Source of the DNA: Aurelia coerulea
Taxonomy: Eukaryota; Cnidaria; Scyphozoa; Semaeostomeae; Ulmaridae
Assembly: GCA_039566865.1 (NCBI GenBank)
Contig: CM076954.1
Location: 7,138,001 to 7,202,000, forward strand
DNA: 64,000 nucleotides
Reading direction: 5' to 3'
Part shown: piece by piece, positions 11,601 through 26,600 of the stretch
Position numbering within the stretch: position 1 is the first letter of the stretch
Layout: each line of letters begins with the position of its first letter
Position numbers and translations under genes: made by a program
The notes under the pieces: generated by a model
The model's database searches: none
What the model saw: the letters and a program-made list of their open reading frames with translations, nothing else
What the model was told of the DNA's origin: nothing

Positions 11601-14600
11601 AACTGTCCCTGACTCTGTAGTTTCTATTGAAGGATATAGGATTTACCGCAATGATAGAGATGCAAATGGAGGAGGGGTTGCGATGTACGTGAAAGAAAGT
11701 CTCCCTGAAGCCACGATTAAGGTAGCAAGTAATAAGCTTGAGCTCATAGCTCTTGAGGTATCACCCAGTGATCATGCAAGGCCTTTTCACATTGTCTGCT
11801 GGTATCGCCCCCCAACTGCCGGTGTCGATTACACTGCATTCGAAAACCTTAGAGAAATTTTAAAAAATCTAGATAAAGAAGATAAGGAAGTAATTTTGAT
11901 TGGGGACACCAACTGTGATTTCAAAAACGCAAAAAACGCAAATGCCAAGAAGCTCAAATTGATTTACTCTGAGTACCAACTTGAGCAATTGATTAAGGGT
12001 TTTACGCGGGTTGCCATGACCACCACTGAATCTGGTGAGCAAAAAGTAAGTAAGACGCTTATTGACCATTTCTCTTCCACCAATCCAAAATATATCATAG
12101 AAGCAGATGTAATAAGAACTGGGATGGTTGACCATTATCTGGTGTATGGTATTCGGAAAATAAATGCTTGGCGACGTAAAGGAAATAAACAAAAAATTGT
12201 TGAGTCTCGCAACATGAAAAAATATGATAAAATGCTCTTCCGTCAAGACTTACAACAGATTGACTGGGAAACCATCCTTAGTCCATTTAATAATGACCCT
12301 GTAAGTATGGCAGCCACATTTCAGGAGATTTTCGAATCAATCTTAAATCTTCATGCTCCAGTAAGAAAGAAAAGGGTTCGTAGCCAGTTTGCTCCTTGGC
12401 TCACTGCTTCTCTTAAAAATCTTATGATGGAAAGGGACATGCTGAAACAAGAAGCTGAGAAATATCCTGGAAAGTGGCCTGCTTACAAACGATTACGTAA
12501 TCAAGTAACAAGAGAGATGCGTAATGCAATTAGGGACTATTATCATGGACTCATCGATGAAAATATAGGAAATCCAAAAAAAATGTGGAAAACCATCAAC
12601 AAAGTATTAGACAAAAATGAAAATTCAGTGAAACTTTCGAGCGTGGAAGTAGACGGTAAATGTCTCACTCGAGAGCGTGACATTCTGAAGGCTTTAAACC
12701 AGCATTTCGTCTCAGTTGGTCCAAACTTGGCAAAGAAGATTGTCTCTAAGCCAGGTGATGACTGTCTCCAAAACATCAAGCCAGAGCTAAAGGAAATGGA
12801 ATTTAAAACTGTTGACGATGTTTTAATATTGAATGCAATTAAACAGCTAAAAAGCGGAAAGGCAGCTGGTCCCGATAAAGTACCCACAGCCATTGTCAAA
12901 GATGTGGGAGACCTCGTGTCAAAGCCTTTGATGATGATATTCAATTCATCATTAAAAAACGGTATATTCCCAGACATTTGGAAACTTGCAAGAGTAACTC
13001 CTATATTTAAATCAGGTGCAAAAAAGGATGTAAACAATTATAGGCCCATTTCAGTTATTTCAATTTTTTCTAGGATCCTGGAGCGGATAGTACACGATCA
13101 GATGTTTGATTTCCTTCTTGAAAATAATGTAATCACCAAGAATCAGTCAGCTTTTCGTAAACTATACTCCACAATAACATCCTTGATATGCAGTACCGAT
13201 TTTTGGTATGAAAATATTGACAGTAAGAAATTGAACTTGACCATATTTCTTGACCTAAAGAAAGCATTTGATACGGTCGATCACAAAATAATGGTCAAAA
13301 AATTGTGCAGATACGGTATAAGGGGCAACGCTGGGAACTGGTTTCAGTCCTATTTAGATCATAGGAAGCAATTTTGCTCTGTAAATGGACAGAGATCAAT
13401 GACAAGTGAGGTAACGTGTGGCATACCTCAAGGTTCCTGCCTAGGTCCTCTCCTTTTTATCATATATCTAAACGACTTCGAGAAGTGTTTGAAATTTTCC
13501 CAAGCAAGTATCTATGCCGATGATACAAATGTAACAATCGCATCGGATGATATTGAGAAACTGGTCTTAGAGGCGCAACAGGAATTGCTCAACCTCTCGG
13601 AGTGGATGAGAATAAATAAGTTAAGTCCTAACCCCGCAAAGACAGAATATATGATAATAGGCCATTCTCGTAAAGTAAATGCGCTGAATATCTCGAATGC
13701 ACTCACGTTAAATGGCTCAGATATTAAGCGTGTTACGAAGACGAAATCGCTAGGTGTAACTGTCGACGAGAACCTAAAGTGGGAAGAGCAATACAAAACT
13801 GTGAAGGGTAAAGTTTCTGGAGGACTTGCGTCATTAAAGAAATTAAGAAATATAATTCCCCAAACAAAGCTGTGTAGTGTCTACTACGCTATTGTCGAGA
13901 GCCATCTACGTTATGCTAATGAAATATGGGGCAGCCTTCCAAAAACAAAACTTGATACCCTCCAACGTCTGCAGGACAGGGCCCGGTCAATAATCGAAAG
14001 CGCCAGATTCAAGGATAACTGGTCATGTGACTGGCTGAGCGTTGAAAATATTATTCGATTTGATAGATCGGTCATGACATATAAGATTATGAACAAATTA
14101 AGCCCTGAAAGCCTCTGGGATAAATTTCAGCAAAGATCGTCGCAGTCAAACTATGCAACAAGATACTGTAGAGATCTACAAATTCCTAGACTAAATACAG
14201 AATATGCGAAAAAGAGTTATTACTATTCTGCTATGAAAGTTTGGAACAATATCCCAGTTGATATTAGAGAACTCCCGACTATTAGTCGCTTTAAAAAAGA
14301 ACTAAAGGAGTATTTGAAGAGCTGACTGAAAATATCAGTTTAAAACACGACCCCCTGGAAGAACAGCATCTTAGGTAATTTGATCTTTTGTTAATAACCA
14401 ATTTATTTATTGTATTTAAGCTGAAGGGTAGTATCGTGTATAAAAAATTATATCATATCATACATATCATAGATGGCAAGATCATGATCACAGTAGCTTA
14501 ATCGCTCCATGACAGCATGTAAACATTTGTCAAACGAATCAGGGTCTGGAGATCTGGGAGATACTTCCCGTCTAGCATCTCATACATAACTCACAATCAA

Positions 14601-17600
14601 GTTTTCCTTTTTATCATTCAGAATGTAAAACTAGTAGCTCAAGCAAAGCTCTCGCCTCGCATTCCCTTACTGCGTTTCGATTTTTTAAGAGTCTCTTGAT
14701 CCATAAATTTTTATGCAATTTTTTTAATTACTCTCCATTTACAAAAACATTATCAACACATTCGCCTGGAAAAATTCTAGCTGTCACCCTCAAAGGAAAT
14801 GAAAGGAGCAAATTAATGAAATGGAAAGTTAGTGAAAAGAAATATACATGCTGTAAACAAGGCTGATTGAAAGCCGCCGGTGCGGTGTATAATGTGTTTG
14901 GAGCTATAAACAATATTTTTAGTTTTAGTAAATACCGAACATAAAACAAAAGAATTCGATAATCACAACGATATTTTTTGGAAAGTGATTCTTTAAAAAC
15001 TATTTGAGTGACGAAAATTCAACGCACGGCCCTTTTACACTGTATCCGTTGGAGCTATGACATATAAGCACTACATTCTCCTTATTTTTAATAGACAATA
15101 GAGACATTTGCAAAGAGTTGATGTCATGACTCTGCCGTAGCCGCACAAAAACTCGAAAAAAATACCCTTAAACGTGGTCAGAAAAATTGGCACCAACGTT
15201 TTTCTCTTTCTCAGCATGCTAAAGAAGGTAAAAAAGCATGTTGCCACAAATTTACATTAAAAAATCACTCGGCTACTTTTTGTGACATAGGGCTCTGCAC
15301 TATTGTGTGTGATTTATCCTCGCCTGTCGAAAGTGGGAATTTTTTTCTGGCTCACCCGGTATATAAAACTGAACTGAGCTGAACTGAAATTTAAGTCTGC
15401 ATTTAAAATTCATTTAGGTACTTTATTTTTGCGTAAAGAATAGAAACTTTAGACCCCTATTTAAAAATAAATGTAAATAGCACATGTAATTTATTTAGTT
15501 AATTTCATCCATGTACTGTTAAAACCTTATATCAGGATCAGTGTTTATAAATACAGAAATAAATACATACATACATACATCTATGCATACATACATACAC
15601 ACGTACATACACACACATACATAGATACATACATGCATGCCTTCTACGACTATGCTAGGACCCATCTGACCCGAAACGAACATAAAATTAGACCATCGCA
15701 CAACCATACCTTAAAAAAGGTTTCAATGTATTGTTGGTTTGGTCGAGAAGTTAAATAGAAATATTACAAGGAAGCTCCAAACAACGAAATGGTACATACC
15801 CCCTGTTCGTACTGTGTGTAGGTCCAGCTCCAGGAGCACCAGTGTACCGACCAGCATTGCTTCGGCAAAGCGATCTAATGGTGGAACATAAACGGCCATA
15901 CTCTTCAGGTTGAGTAACGATAATTTCAGGATCATTGGCTGCTTTTATCGTCATTTCTTCGATTACATTGCGCATGGCCACGATGCTAGCTGCCTGCTCA
16001 TGGGGCATTTTCAGTGTGATCCTGAAATTGAAAAGGTATTCAAAGACGAAAGAAAATACATTTGGCTGGTAGCTACGCCAATATACGATTGTGCTAAAAA
16101 TGGCGGCGAGGATCCTTTTAGCAAGATGCACTGCGTTCTTCAATCGAATTTTTACTGAGAGAAATATTCACTACAGTTTGAGAAGTGAGAATCATTTGCA
16201 GTTGCCGAATATAAAGACAACAACATACGGAATAGAAAATATTCAGTACAGAGGTCACCTTTTGTGGTCCTCGTTGCCAAAGGAAATTAAAGATTCCAAC
16301 ACATTATTTGAATTCAAGCGAAAAATAAAATTATGGCATGGAAATACTTGCATCTGCAGATTGTGCAAAGTTTTCATTAAAGATTTAGGGTTTTTGTAGG
16401 TTTTAAAGTAGAAAATTGTAAATTAAGTTTTAACTTATTTGTTGGCGTTAATTAGCTTATTAGCTATATATATTTTTTTTATCTTGCCAACGTAAAAGAA
16501 ATTGTTAATAATAATAATAATAATATTAATAATAATAATAATAATAATAATGCCTATAGAATCGTTGAAGAATCTTAATCAGAACGCACTGCATGCCCTT
16601 ACACACACTAAGTCCAAATGACAAATTTTCCTTGTATTCATACCGGGTGCGCCAAAATAAACTATGCACTTTTGGCAGGCCACGACAAATCGTACACAGG
16701 ACCGATTTTGAAGATTTATGACTTAATCTTTAGCAGAAAGCACAGTGATCCAGAGCATGTAATGAATTGCAAAAAATGAATTTTCGAAAATTGAAAAAAT
16801 ACACCACAGACATTATGGAGGACATCCTGAGGATTAACATGAAACAAACAGTTTTAAAATCGGACCACTGAATGCGGAGAAATGTATTTTTGAAGTTGGC
16901 CTAAATTTCATATGGTTGTTTACAATGAAATTTCCGGTACAAGTGTCAAAATAAAGTAAATTTCAAAATATTGAAAGGTCATCTTGCCTTTGTCCGATTT
17001 TAGAATTTTTTCTTTTAAATGAAAGGTAATTCTTTCGTCTTTAATGCCATCTAGTTGCTGGATTCATACGGTAAAGGTTTATCCAAGAACTATGCAAAGT
17101 TATATCCCTTGTACTCTACCCAAGAATCCTTTTTCAAAACTGGGAACTTTGACTTAAAAGTTGAAAACAAAAAAAGCAAGCGTTTGCAAGCCTTAGCGAT
17201 TAATTTTTTATTGAACTCCAGCGTCTTCTGAGTGTCTACCTGAAATCTTTCGTTCTGAGTCGTTCAAATTAATTGTCAACAGTTCTTTCAAAATTGTTGG
17301 CAAAAGTTATGATGATTATGATGAACATTTTAGTCAGGCATCTTCTTGATTCCTATTTGCCAAAACAAAGAGCAAATTTCCAATAATTTTCATGGCATTT
17401 TCTCAAAGTATAAGTAAATTTTCCTTTTAAGTTATCAGACTTACTGGGAAAAACTACTGATGGAATTTTAATTTGAAAGGGTATCTTTTTATCGTGAGTA
17501 TCAAGCGACAAATTTATATTCGCTAAACAATAAATTAACCAAAATACAGGATGTCTCATAGTGTTGCTTATTCTGTAGAAAATAAATCATCAATGATATT

Positions 17601-20600
17601 ACTACCATTATCGCAAAACTGCTTGTTATATTAGCTCCAACTGCTACAAAGCCATCGCAAAATGTACTGAGAATTGTGACATAAAGGGGGGGGGGGGAGA
17701 CACAACAGCGGCAGCCAAATAGAATGAACCAATAAGTACATGTGCATGTAAAGAGTGTCACAAAAATTCATTTTATCACAAATAAAATTAACAAGAAAGA
17801 ATCGAGAGACTTGTGGCGTGTGACTCTTTTTAGCAGAACTGCAGAGTTCGTCTCATATTTAGGAACAAAGCTTTTGTTTTTGATGCTCTTGAAAATATCC
17901 TCAAACTGCTTTTGTCACAAAAAATATTTTCGCATCCAATCCGATGAATTATTCTTTCCCTATGTCTGTGAACTTTATTTATGCTTTGAGAAAACTCCAA
18001 GGAAACTTATTGGGATTTTGCTCTTTGTTTTTAGCATAAAGGAATTGATAAATTGCCTGACTAAAGTATCATCATAATCATCATAATCTTTTACCAACGA
18101 TTTTGAAATAATTTTTGACAATTAATTTGAACGACTCAGAACGAAAGATTTCAGAGAAGCATTCACAAGACGTTGGAGTTTAATGAAAAATTAGTCGCTA
18201 AGGCTTGCAAACGCTTGCTTTTTTTGTTTTCAACTTTTAAGTCAAAGTTCCCAGTTTTGAAAAAGGATTCCTGGGTAGAGTACAAGGGATATAACTTTGC
18301 ATAGTTCTTGGATAACCCTTTACCGTATGAATTCAGCAACTAGATGGCATTAAAGACGAAAGAATTACCTTTCATTTAAAAGAAAAAATTCTAAAATCGG
18401 ACAAAAGCAAGATGACTTTTCGACATTTTGAAATGTACGTTATTTTGACACTTGTACCGGAAATGTCAGTGTAAACAACGATATGAAATTTAGGCCAGCT
18501 TCAAAACTACATTTCTCCGCATTCAGTGGTCCGATTTTAAAACGGTTTGTTTTATGTTAATCCTCAGGATGTCCTCTATAAAGACTGTCGTGTATTTGTT
18601 GCATTTTTGAAAATTCATTTTTTGCAGTTTATTCCCTAATTTTCGTATTCTGGATCACTGTGGAAAGCCTGGATTAGATTCTAGGATTTTTTGCAAATTT
18701 TTCCGTTTTCAGTTTTTAGAGCTACAAGCGAGTTTCTTAAAACTTTCGTTTTCGAAAACACTGAAAACGATCAAAAAACGTTGATCAAATTTTCTAAAGA
18801 ATCGACATGAATGGACAAAGAGAACACTTTTTCGTGGTGATTTGAGATTTAGAAATCGATTAATTGTAAGCGGCTGTACGAAAGTTCGTACTATCTTGGG
18901 AGAAATGTAATAATATTCTCAAGGATACAAAGAACTGTCTTTTCTTTTGTGATGTCATTGAATTTATGCTTTGGTGCAGGTTGTGTTCCTGTGTCCAGGG
19001 GGGTTAAAAAGACAAGCGAGGAAGCGCCGTGAGGCCAGCAAGCATGAAGTCTTGTTACATCTATTATTTTGTGACGGCTTTTGGGGCAGCATTTCATTGT
19101 AACTACTACAGAATTTCGCAACAGGCCAATCGTTGAAATAACTCTCGTGCAGAAGTTTACAATAATCAATTTTCAAATCCCCAAATCACGTTGAAAACGC
19201 TTTCTCTTTGTCCATTCATGTTGAGTCTTTAGAAAATTTTATCAATGTCTTTTTTATCGTTTTCAGTGTTTTCGAAAACGAAAATTTTAAGAAACTCGTT
19301 CGTAGCTCTAAAAACTGAAAACGTAAAATTTGCAAAAAATCCTAGAATCTAATTCAGTCTTTCTGCTAAAGATTAAGTCATAAATCTTCAATATCGGTCA
19401 AGTGTACGATTTATCGTGGACTGCCAAAAGTGCATAGTTTATTTTGGCGCACCCGGTATAAAACAACGTTAAACAAAAATACAAGGGAAATTAACTAAAC
19501 TAAAATAACAAATTTGCTACAAATACACGATGAAACTGAAAAAGTAGTGCTTATGCAGTGGCGTAACGCAGTTTAGGCTACTTAGTTCAAGAACTAGAAG
19601 GGCCCCCGACCAAAAGGGGTCCCCAACACATTTTTTCCTTTTGTGTGCTTTTTGGCCATACTGTGCTAAAGAAAATGATTGCACTTTGGCTAAGCATGGT
19701 TTTATTCTCTATCAGTCTTTACAAGAAATCACCAACTTTCGTATGCTATTCCTGAAAATAAAGAGACCCCTCTCCTCAGCAAAAAGAACAAACGTAAATT
19801 ACGGAGCTGAAGAGATTAATGAAGCGTATTCTTAAATTGTAGTATGATTGGCTTAAACCCATCGCAAAAGTTATTATCCTTACCAATCATCGAGAGTTAT
19901 CAGGCAATCTTCAGAAGAAACTTTGCATCCACTCAACAACAGCATTTGAACTGGGTATACCATCGACATTTGCTTGCAAGATACAGCTCTCGTACGAATC
20001 TAAAAGAGAACATTACTTATAGTAAAGCTTGGTTTTTATCTAATCGTAATTCATCCCCGATTATTGCCTTACAGCATCGGCGATGGGTAATAAAGATGCC
20101 CAGAAATGTATGTTTGTAGCACAAATATCATGCTGTATAGTGTTAACTTACATTAACTTTTCAGGACATATTCAAAAGGATCTTATCAGCTAGCTTCAAG
20201 TTTCCCTAGGAGTAGAGCCCCATTGCCCTGTTCTGATCACTGGCTCCTGTGAGCGCTCTGGTGTACAATCTCGGGATGTTTGTTTACAAGAGGAATGGGT
20301 CCTGTAATTAAAAAAGCGCGCGAAAAAATACTTTGCTGACGCCATGAGCTTCAAGTTGATACGTGGTTTACTTTTTTCTGGCGTGTGAATCCAGCGATAT
20401 GGGAAGATGAACGAGGCCTACCTGTGATGGAATCGCAAGTAGTCGCCATTGTTCACTTCGTGTTTCCTTGCAGCAATTATATTTTCTCTTGTTTCTCTGC
20501 TACTGTTTACTAGAACCGCAGTCAAAACATTTCAAACTTTACTTGAACTCTCTAAGCGAAGATTTACCAAAAAATTTCGATCATAATAGGCCAGATAGGC

Positions 20601-23600
20601 CACAGATCGCCCTCTTCCGATCACAAGGTGGAAGGTGAAATAAGCAAAGAAACCTCACCAGGGGGTTTCGTTGACTTTGGATGCGCGCGAGGTTGGGTTT
20701 GAATTAATGCCAGGGGGGGCATTGAAGTATGGGAAGGGGGCTATGCTATAGTGTTGCCAGTTATCTTGTAATAGACTGTAAATTTCAATTGTAAATTGCT
20801 TATGGTGTCATTAAACGAATAAAAAGTCACAATGTTACTTATCAAACGATAACATGAGATAAATATCTTTTGTTATGTGTATGTAATCCATTTCAGTTGG
20901 AAACTGCGCATTCTTGAGCCCTCTGCGGTGGTACCGTCCGAAATTTATGCGCGAGCTTGCGTGATCGGAACAGGGCGATGGAATGAAGGTATCGCGATTT
21001 TATCGCTGTGTTTTCCGACAACAATTTTACAGAAGACGGTCGCCAAATGTACAATAACTGGTTTCTATATTTTAAACTATGAAATAAGGAATAATTCATT
21101 AGCATTAACTGTTCAGATAAAATTTACTTGGGCCAAGGAACTCAAGGTTTCTTTTTCAGTGATCGGAACAGGGCGATGGGGCTCTACTCTACACAAATAA
21201 TTTCGTAACTTACGCGAGTGCTGAAATTCGAAATTCTATGCAAAAGTCAGACATTGTCAATACTCTAATAATTCTCAGATCTCGTCAGATCTCTAATGAG
21301 TTCATAAAGTGCCTCAGCCAATTCGCTATGCAAAAAGAAGCTGGATGAATTGATTTGTAGCTAGTGTGTACATACGTACAACTCATGGACAAATGTCAGA
21401 AACTTGGTTCATTAACCCCAACGCTAATCATTTCCTCGTGTTGCAGGTCAGAGGGGCCCAGTGAACACTTTCTTGTGGTCCCTTTTTAGCATTTTTAAAA
21501 GACAACAGAGCACTGTGTATTACCAAAAACTCCCCAAATATTTCTTTGATATATGCTTGAACTAAAAAGAGCATGCAGTAGCAAACTCTTGGTTACACCA
21601 AAAGATGGTTAATCAAACCGTGAACTGAAAATTGCCAGTGAGTTTAATGGGCAGTACACAGTGCCACTATTTGTTATTCAATCACGAAAAATTGCCTGGA
21701 ACAAAACACAATAAGCTGCTCTAAGTACACCTAATTTGAGAAAATACATGAAAGTATACAAGACTGTACTCAACAAATTATACTCAACCAGACGTTGAAA
21801 CGGTTAACTTGCTTCACTAAAGTTTTGAAATTTTTCCATACATTTTATGCACACAAGTACAGGACAGGGAATTTTGACTGCATTAACTACAACAATTTTC
21901 GGCGAATAAAAGTTCGGACAATAAACTTCGGCGAAATATTTTCGGACACATTTTTGGTATTTCGGACAAATAAGTTTTTGGATAAAATTTTGACTAGTCT
22001 TGTGCAAAATCACACCAGGTTTTAGATTTATTGAAACAAAACACCCTCATAAAGTTTGGAATAGAACCCTAGCATGTCCTAAAGTCCCAAATTTTCTAAA
22101 ATAGAATAGCAAAAAACTCACTGATGTTCTTGTTTCTACTCATGTTCGTCACTCTTTTGTATACGTGCTTTAAATTGTAGTTGGTTGTCATGGGCACTTT
22201 AAATCTGCAGAACGGTCTTCTTGTTCTATGTCGTTTTTGATAGCATCATCTATTTTGGCTATTTTGGTATGAATTCTTTTCGAATTACATCAGCAATAAT
22301 GAGAGCATGCGAATCATGATAGACGAAGAGGACGGTGTTGTTATTTCTTCTGACCATATGTTCTGACTAATGACAATAATATTGGATTGGAAACAGTTTT
22401 TTTTTCAAAAACTTTGCATGTTTACAATAATCTTTCGTGTTGTGCTGTGAGATTCAATTTCAGATTTCTTGTCTTGGTTCCTATTGTTGGCATTCAATTC
22501 ATACTGCGCATGCGCATATCTATGCAAAATTTTCGGCGTGAAAAATCTTCGGACAACTCCATATTTCGTACAAATAAATTTTCGGACAAGTCTTTGTCCG
22601 AAAGTTTGTCACGCCGACAATTTTTGCACTTAATGTAGTCATAAGTAAAACATCGATTGCCGATGACTCCCTCACCTTTTCACCAAAGACGAAGAATGGT
22701 GAATGGAAAGTGATTTCTCGGTTTGTACAGTTCACCGATGACTTGTGAATGAGAGCTGATTTCCCTTCAGTTGTCAATACCTTTCTTTTCTCCTTATGCA
22801 TGCAGAAATTAGGGTACAGACCCAAGCACAAAAGTGCGGTGACCTACAATAAATGCAAGAAATCATAGGATTAATAACAGAATTAACTGACAAGGCCGCG
22901 AGACAAGAAGAGTACACAGAAATCTCAGGAGAAGAAGGAGATAGTGATGAAATAGAAAGTTTATCGAGTGACAGCGAAAGTGCTCACAGCCATGAACCTG
23001 AACCTGAGATCAAATTTGGGCCACCTAGCATGAATCAAGGTATAGCGTCAGATAGCACTGATCATCGTTTAACAGAAATTGAAAAAAAGCTTAAAAAGAT
23101 AGAGGCTAGACTTGATAAAAAAGAAAATAACCAAAATGGTGATGATATGGAGAGACATATGCTTTACGAGGATCTTGTGACCAGGGAAATTAAACTCAAA
23201 AAAGAAAATCAAAGTTTGAAAGATGAAAATTATTGTTTGAAGCTCAAGTTAGTGGAACTAAATAAAATCATTGAAAATAACCAAAAAAAGCAAAGTTTTG
23301 ATGTTCCCGCTTCACAGGCTCAAATTTTGAATCCCCAACGCGCACCAGAGAGTACACTACATCGCAATACCGCAAGGGAATCAGATGGTTGGAAAGTTCA
23401 AAGGTCGGGTGCTAGACCTAGACAACAACCCACATCAACATCCTTTGTTACACAGAATCGTTTTAATGTGTTGGCAACTGAGGTGGAAAATGTGATCCCT
23501 ACTGATTCCTTTGGAAGAAATTTCAACATGTCTCAACCTTTTGCAGACACTGAATCTTTTACTAAATCTAAAAATTTTGAAAATAAAAAATCAACAAAAT

Positions 23601-26600
23601 ATCAAAAAAATGTGGTCCCGGGAGAGCGCACTTATGCTCAAGTGAGCCAGAGAGAGGTGCAGCATGCCGAGGGATCAGGTGCAAGCAAGGCCCCATTGCA
23701 ACAACGGGATGGCAGGTTGCGAGACAGCCAAATAAATCGACCAGACAATCAAACAAATCGGAAACCAACTGTATCTATCGTTGGCGACTCAATGTTACGC
23801 AGACTACGCAAGCAAGACATAAACAGAGAAGCTTCCCACATCAGAACATTCATTAAAACATTTCCTGGAGCCACAATCGATCATATGCATTCGTACCTTG
23901 AACCAACAATCAGTATGAGCCCGGATGGTGTGATAATTCTATGTGGAACAAATAATTTAAAGAGGGAAGCTCCTGATGTAACTGCGAACAAGTTGATCGA
24001 CCTCGCGGTATCTACGAAGCGAAGGGTTAGACAGGTGGCTGTCTCAAGTATTTTACACAGGGGAGACTCAGAAGAACTGGAAATGAAAAGATGTCAAGTC
24101 AATCGACTAGTAGAAATTGGGCTAAGTGGCACTGGAATTGAATTCATCACGCACGATAATATTGACGAAACACATTTAGATGACTGGGGACTGCACTTGA
24201 ACTTTCGTGGAGGTAACGTTTTAGCTAATAACTTGATTAATTTTTTAAATGAAATTTGACTAGGGCTAGGGGATTCAGATATTCTTACCGCCAATGTACT
24301 ACCTGCTCAAAATCTTTCACTTAAATGCAATAAGACTCCCAAAGAAATTCCGGTTGGTTTCAAAGAAAACTGTGGCAAGGGGCGGGCCTCTCCCCCACTG
24401 CAGGGTACTTCCTCTACAGCTCCCCACATTCAGCCAGCTATTAAAAGGGTGACTAAACTTGGGCATAGGAAGGGTATGACGATTGCATCTCTAAATGTGA
24501 ATAGCCTACTCCTACATATCGATGAAATACGAATGCTTGTAAACGAATTGGGGATTCACGTTCTTGCAATAAATGAGACCAAGCTTGATGATACTATCGA
24601 TGATAGCTTAGTCAATATCGATGGGTATACTATCAAAAGGTGTGATCGTGACCGTAATGGGGGTGGTGTTGCAGTTTATCTTAAAGATACTTTGTTAGAC
24701 AAATCTAAAGTGCGGGAAGACGTTCCCAAATCTTTTCTTGAGCTCTTATGCGTTGAGATTAAACCTGCTCGTGCTGCTCCTTTCTTCGTTGTGGCTTGGT
24801 ACAGGCCTCCTAACGTAAGTGTTGATACCTTTGATCAGTTAGAAGAATGTCTGAAATTTCTTGATAGGGAAGACAAGGAAACTATTATTCTAGGCGATAC
24901 AAACTGTGATTTTCTGCCTAAATATTCGAAAGCCGGGATTTCAAATGACCTTCCAGCTCATTCCCTACGTCTGCTAGAAATATATAATCTATTTGGATTT
25001 CATCAATTAATTGAAAACCCTTCTCGTGAGACACTGACCACTACTACTCTAATAGATCATATAGCTACGACAAACAAGAGTAATATAGTAACCTCGGGAA
25101 TACATAAATCTTGCCTCAGTGATCATTATTTGGTCTTTTGTGTCAGGAAATTTCGTGGTGCTTGCAAAAAACAACACAAAAATATTTCTACAAGGCAAAT
25201 GAAGAACTTTGATCAAGCCGAGTTTGTCAAAGATCTTGTAGGGGTAGACTGGAGAGGCATCGTGTGGAATACAGACGATGTGAATGTTGTAGTTAACAAA
25301 TGGACAAATATTTTCTCGCTTATTCTTGAAAAACATGCCCCAACCCGTAACAGGCGTGTTTCTGACAAATTCTGTCCTTGGTTGACCAATGATTTCAAAC
25401 TTATGTGCAAGGCAAGAGATAAGTTAAAAAAACAAGCTATTCGCTCAAAATCCGAACTATTGATGCAGTCCTATAGACATGCACGTAATCAAGTAAATAA
25501 ATTAAATAGAGAACTAAAGCGCGAGTATTTCACTCACAAGATTGCTTCCTGCGAAGGAGACCTCAAGAACACATGGAAGACTATCAATAATGTCTTAAAT
25601 AAGAAATCCAAAACCACCAATATTTCTTCACTAAACATCGATGGGAAACATATCTCTACGAGTGCCTGCATTGCAGAATCGATGAATAACTTCTTCTGTA
25701 CCATCGGAGAGACACTTAGTGACAAAATTCCCGAAGCAAAAAACCCTCTCCTTGAGAATGATTACGAGGTCAATCCACAAAAAACTAAGTTTAATTTTCA
25801 TGTTATTGATATTCTCCAATTACGTAAAGTTTTTGGCAAATTCAAAACCTCAAAGGGATGTGGTACTGATGGCATTGCTAGTTGTTTTCTAAAAATTGCA
25901 CTTCCAGTTATTTCAGAATCTCTTTGTGATATTTTCAATCTTTCAATTGCTACTGGTTGTTTTCCAGATAGCTGGAAAATAGCCAGAGTAGCCCCAATTT
26001 TCAAAAGTGGTCAACCTGATGACCGATCTAACTACCGACCTATATCAGTCTTGCCTGTTTTAGCCAGGGTCTTTGAAAAGCTTATTTATAACCAACTGTA
26101 CGATTATTTGAACAAAAACAAACATCTATTTTCTAACCAATCCGGCTTCAGAGCTTTACACTCTGTTGTCACTTGCCTTCTTAACAACACAGATGACTGG
26201 TATGTGAACATGGACAATGGCAGATACACTGCAAATATTTTCATTGATCTCAAAAAAGCATTTGACACCGTAGATCATGACATTTTACTTGCTAAATTGA
26301 GGAAGTATGGTATTGATAATCTTGAACTTACTTGGTTTACGTCTTATCTAACCAATAGAAAGCAATTCTGCAAAGTAAATGGGGTAGGTTCCAAAACAGA
26401 AGATATTCGCTGTGGTGTGCCGCAGGGTTCTTGTCTTGGCCCTCTTTTGTTTCTTATTTATATCAATGATCTTCCGTTTTCTCTGAAGAAAGGTAAAGTG
26501 ACCATGTACGCTGACGATACCAGTATTTCTTACTCTTCTTCGAGCGTAGTAGATATAAACCAAACTCTGAATAGTGAACTGAATGATTTGAAGCGATGGT

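Larger units (their letters stand above)
8793..15359. mobile_element. Large TA-flanked foldback element (mariner-like ends) carrying a LINE
   Basis: Left end TA then CCAGGTGCGTCAAAAAG; right end CTGGCTCACCCGG then TA. The first 60 bases of each end pair as inverted repeats (ctttcaacaggtttacgataaattg against ctttcgacaggcgaggataaat, with mismatches). Inside are a long palindrome (8930-10110), segments at 10500-10672 inverted relative to 15092-15253, and a LINE ORF2 copy. The TA duplication and CCGGGTG-type end are shared with two other elements in this window, so I infer a Tc1/mariner-mobilised non-autonomous family. No transposase is visible. Confidence 0.6.

Noticed and set aside
12543..13037. 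164-codon minus-strand open frame
   Set aside because: Antisense shadow of the intact LINE ORF2 at 11425-14325.
18891..19176. Two overlapping minus-strand frames near 19.0 kb ([17 protein letters not shown]...)
   Set aside because: They lie inside the outer foldback element and resemble no family. I briefly considered them for the missing DHX9 exon, which is instead at 19884-19999.
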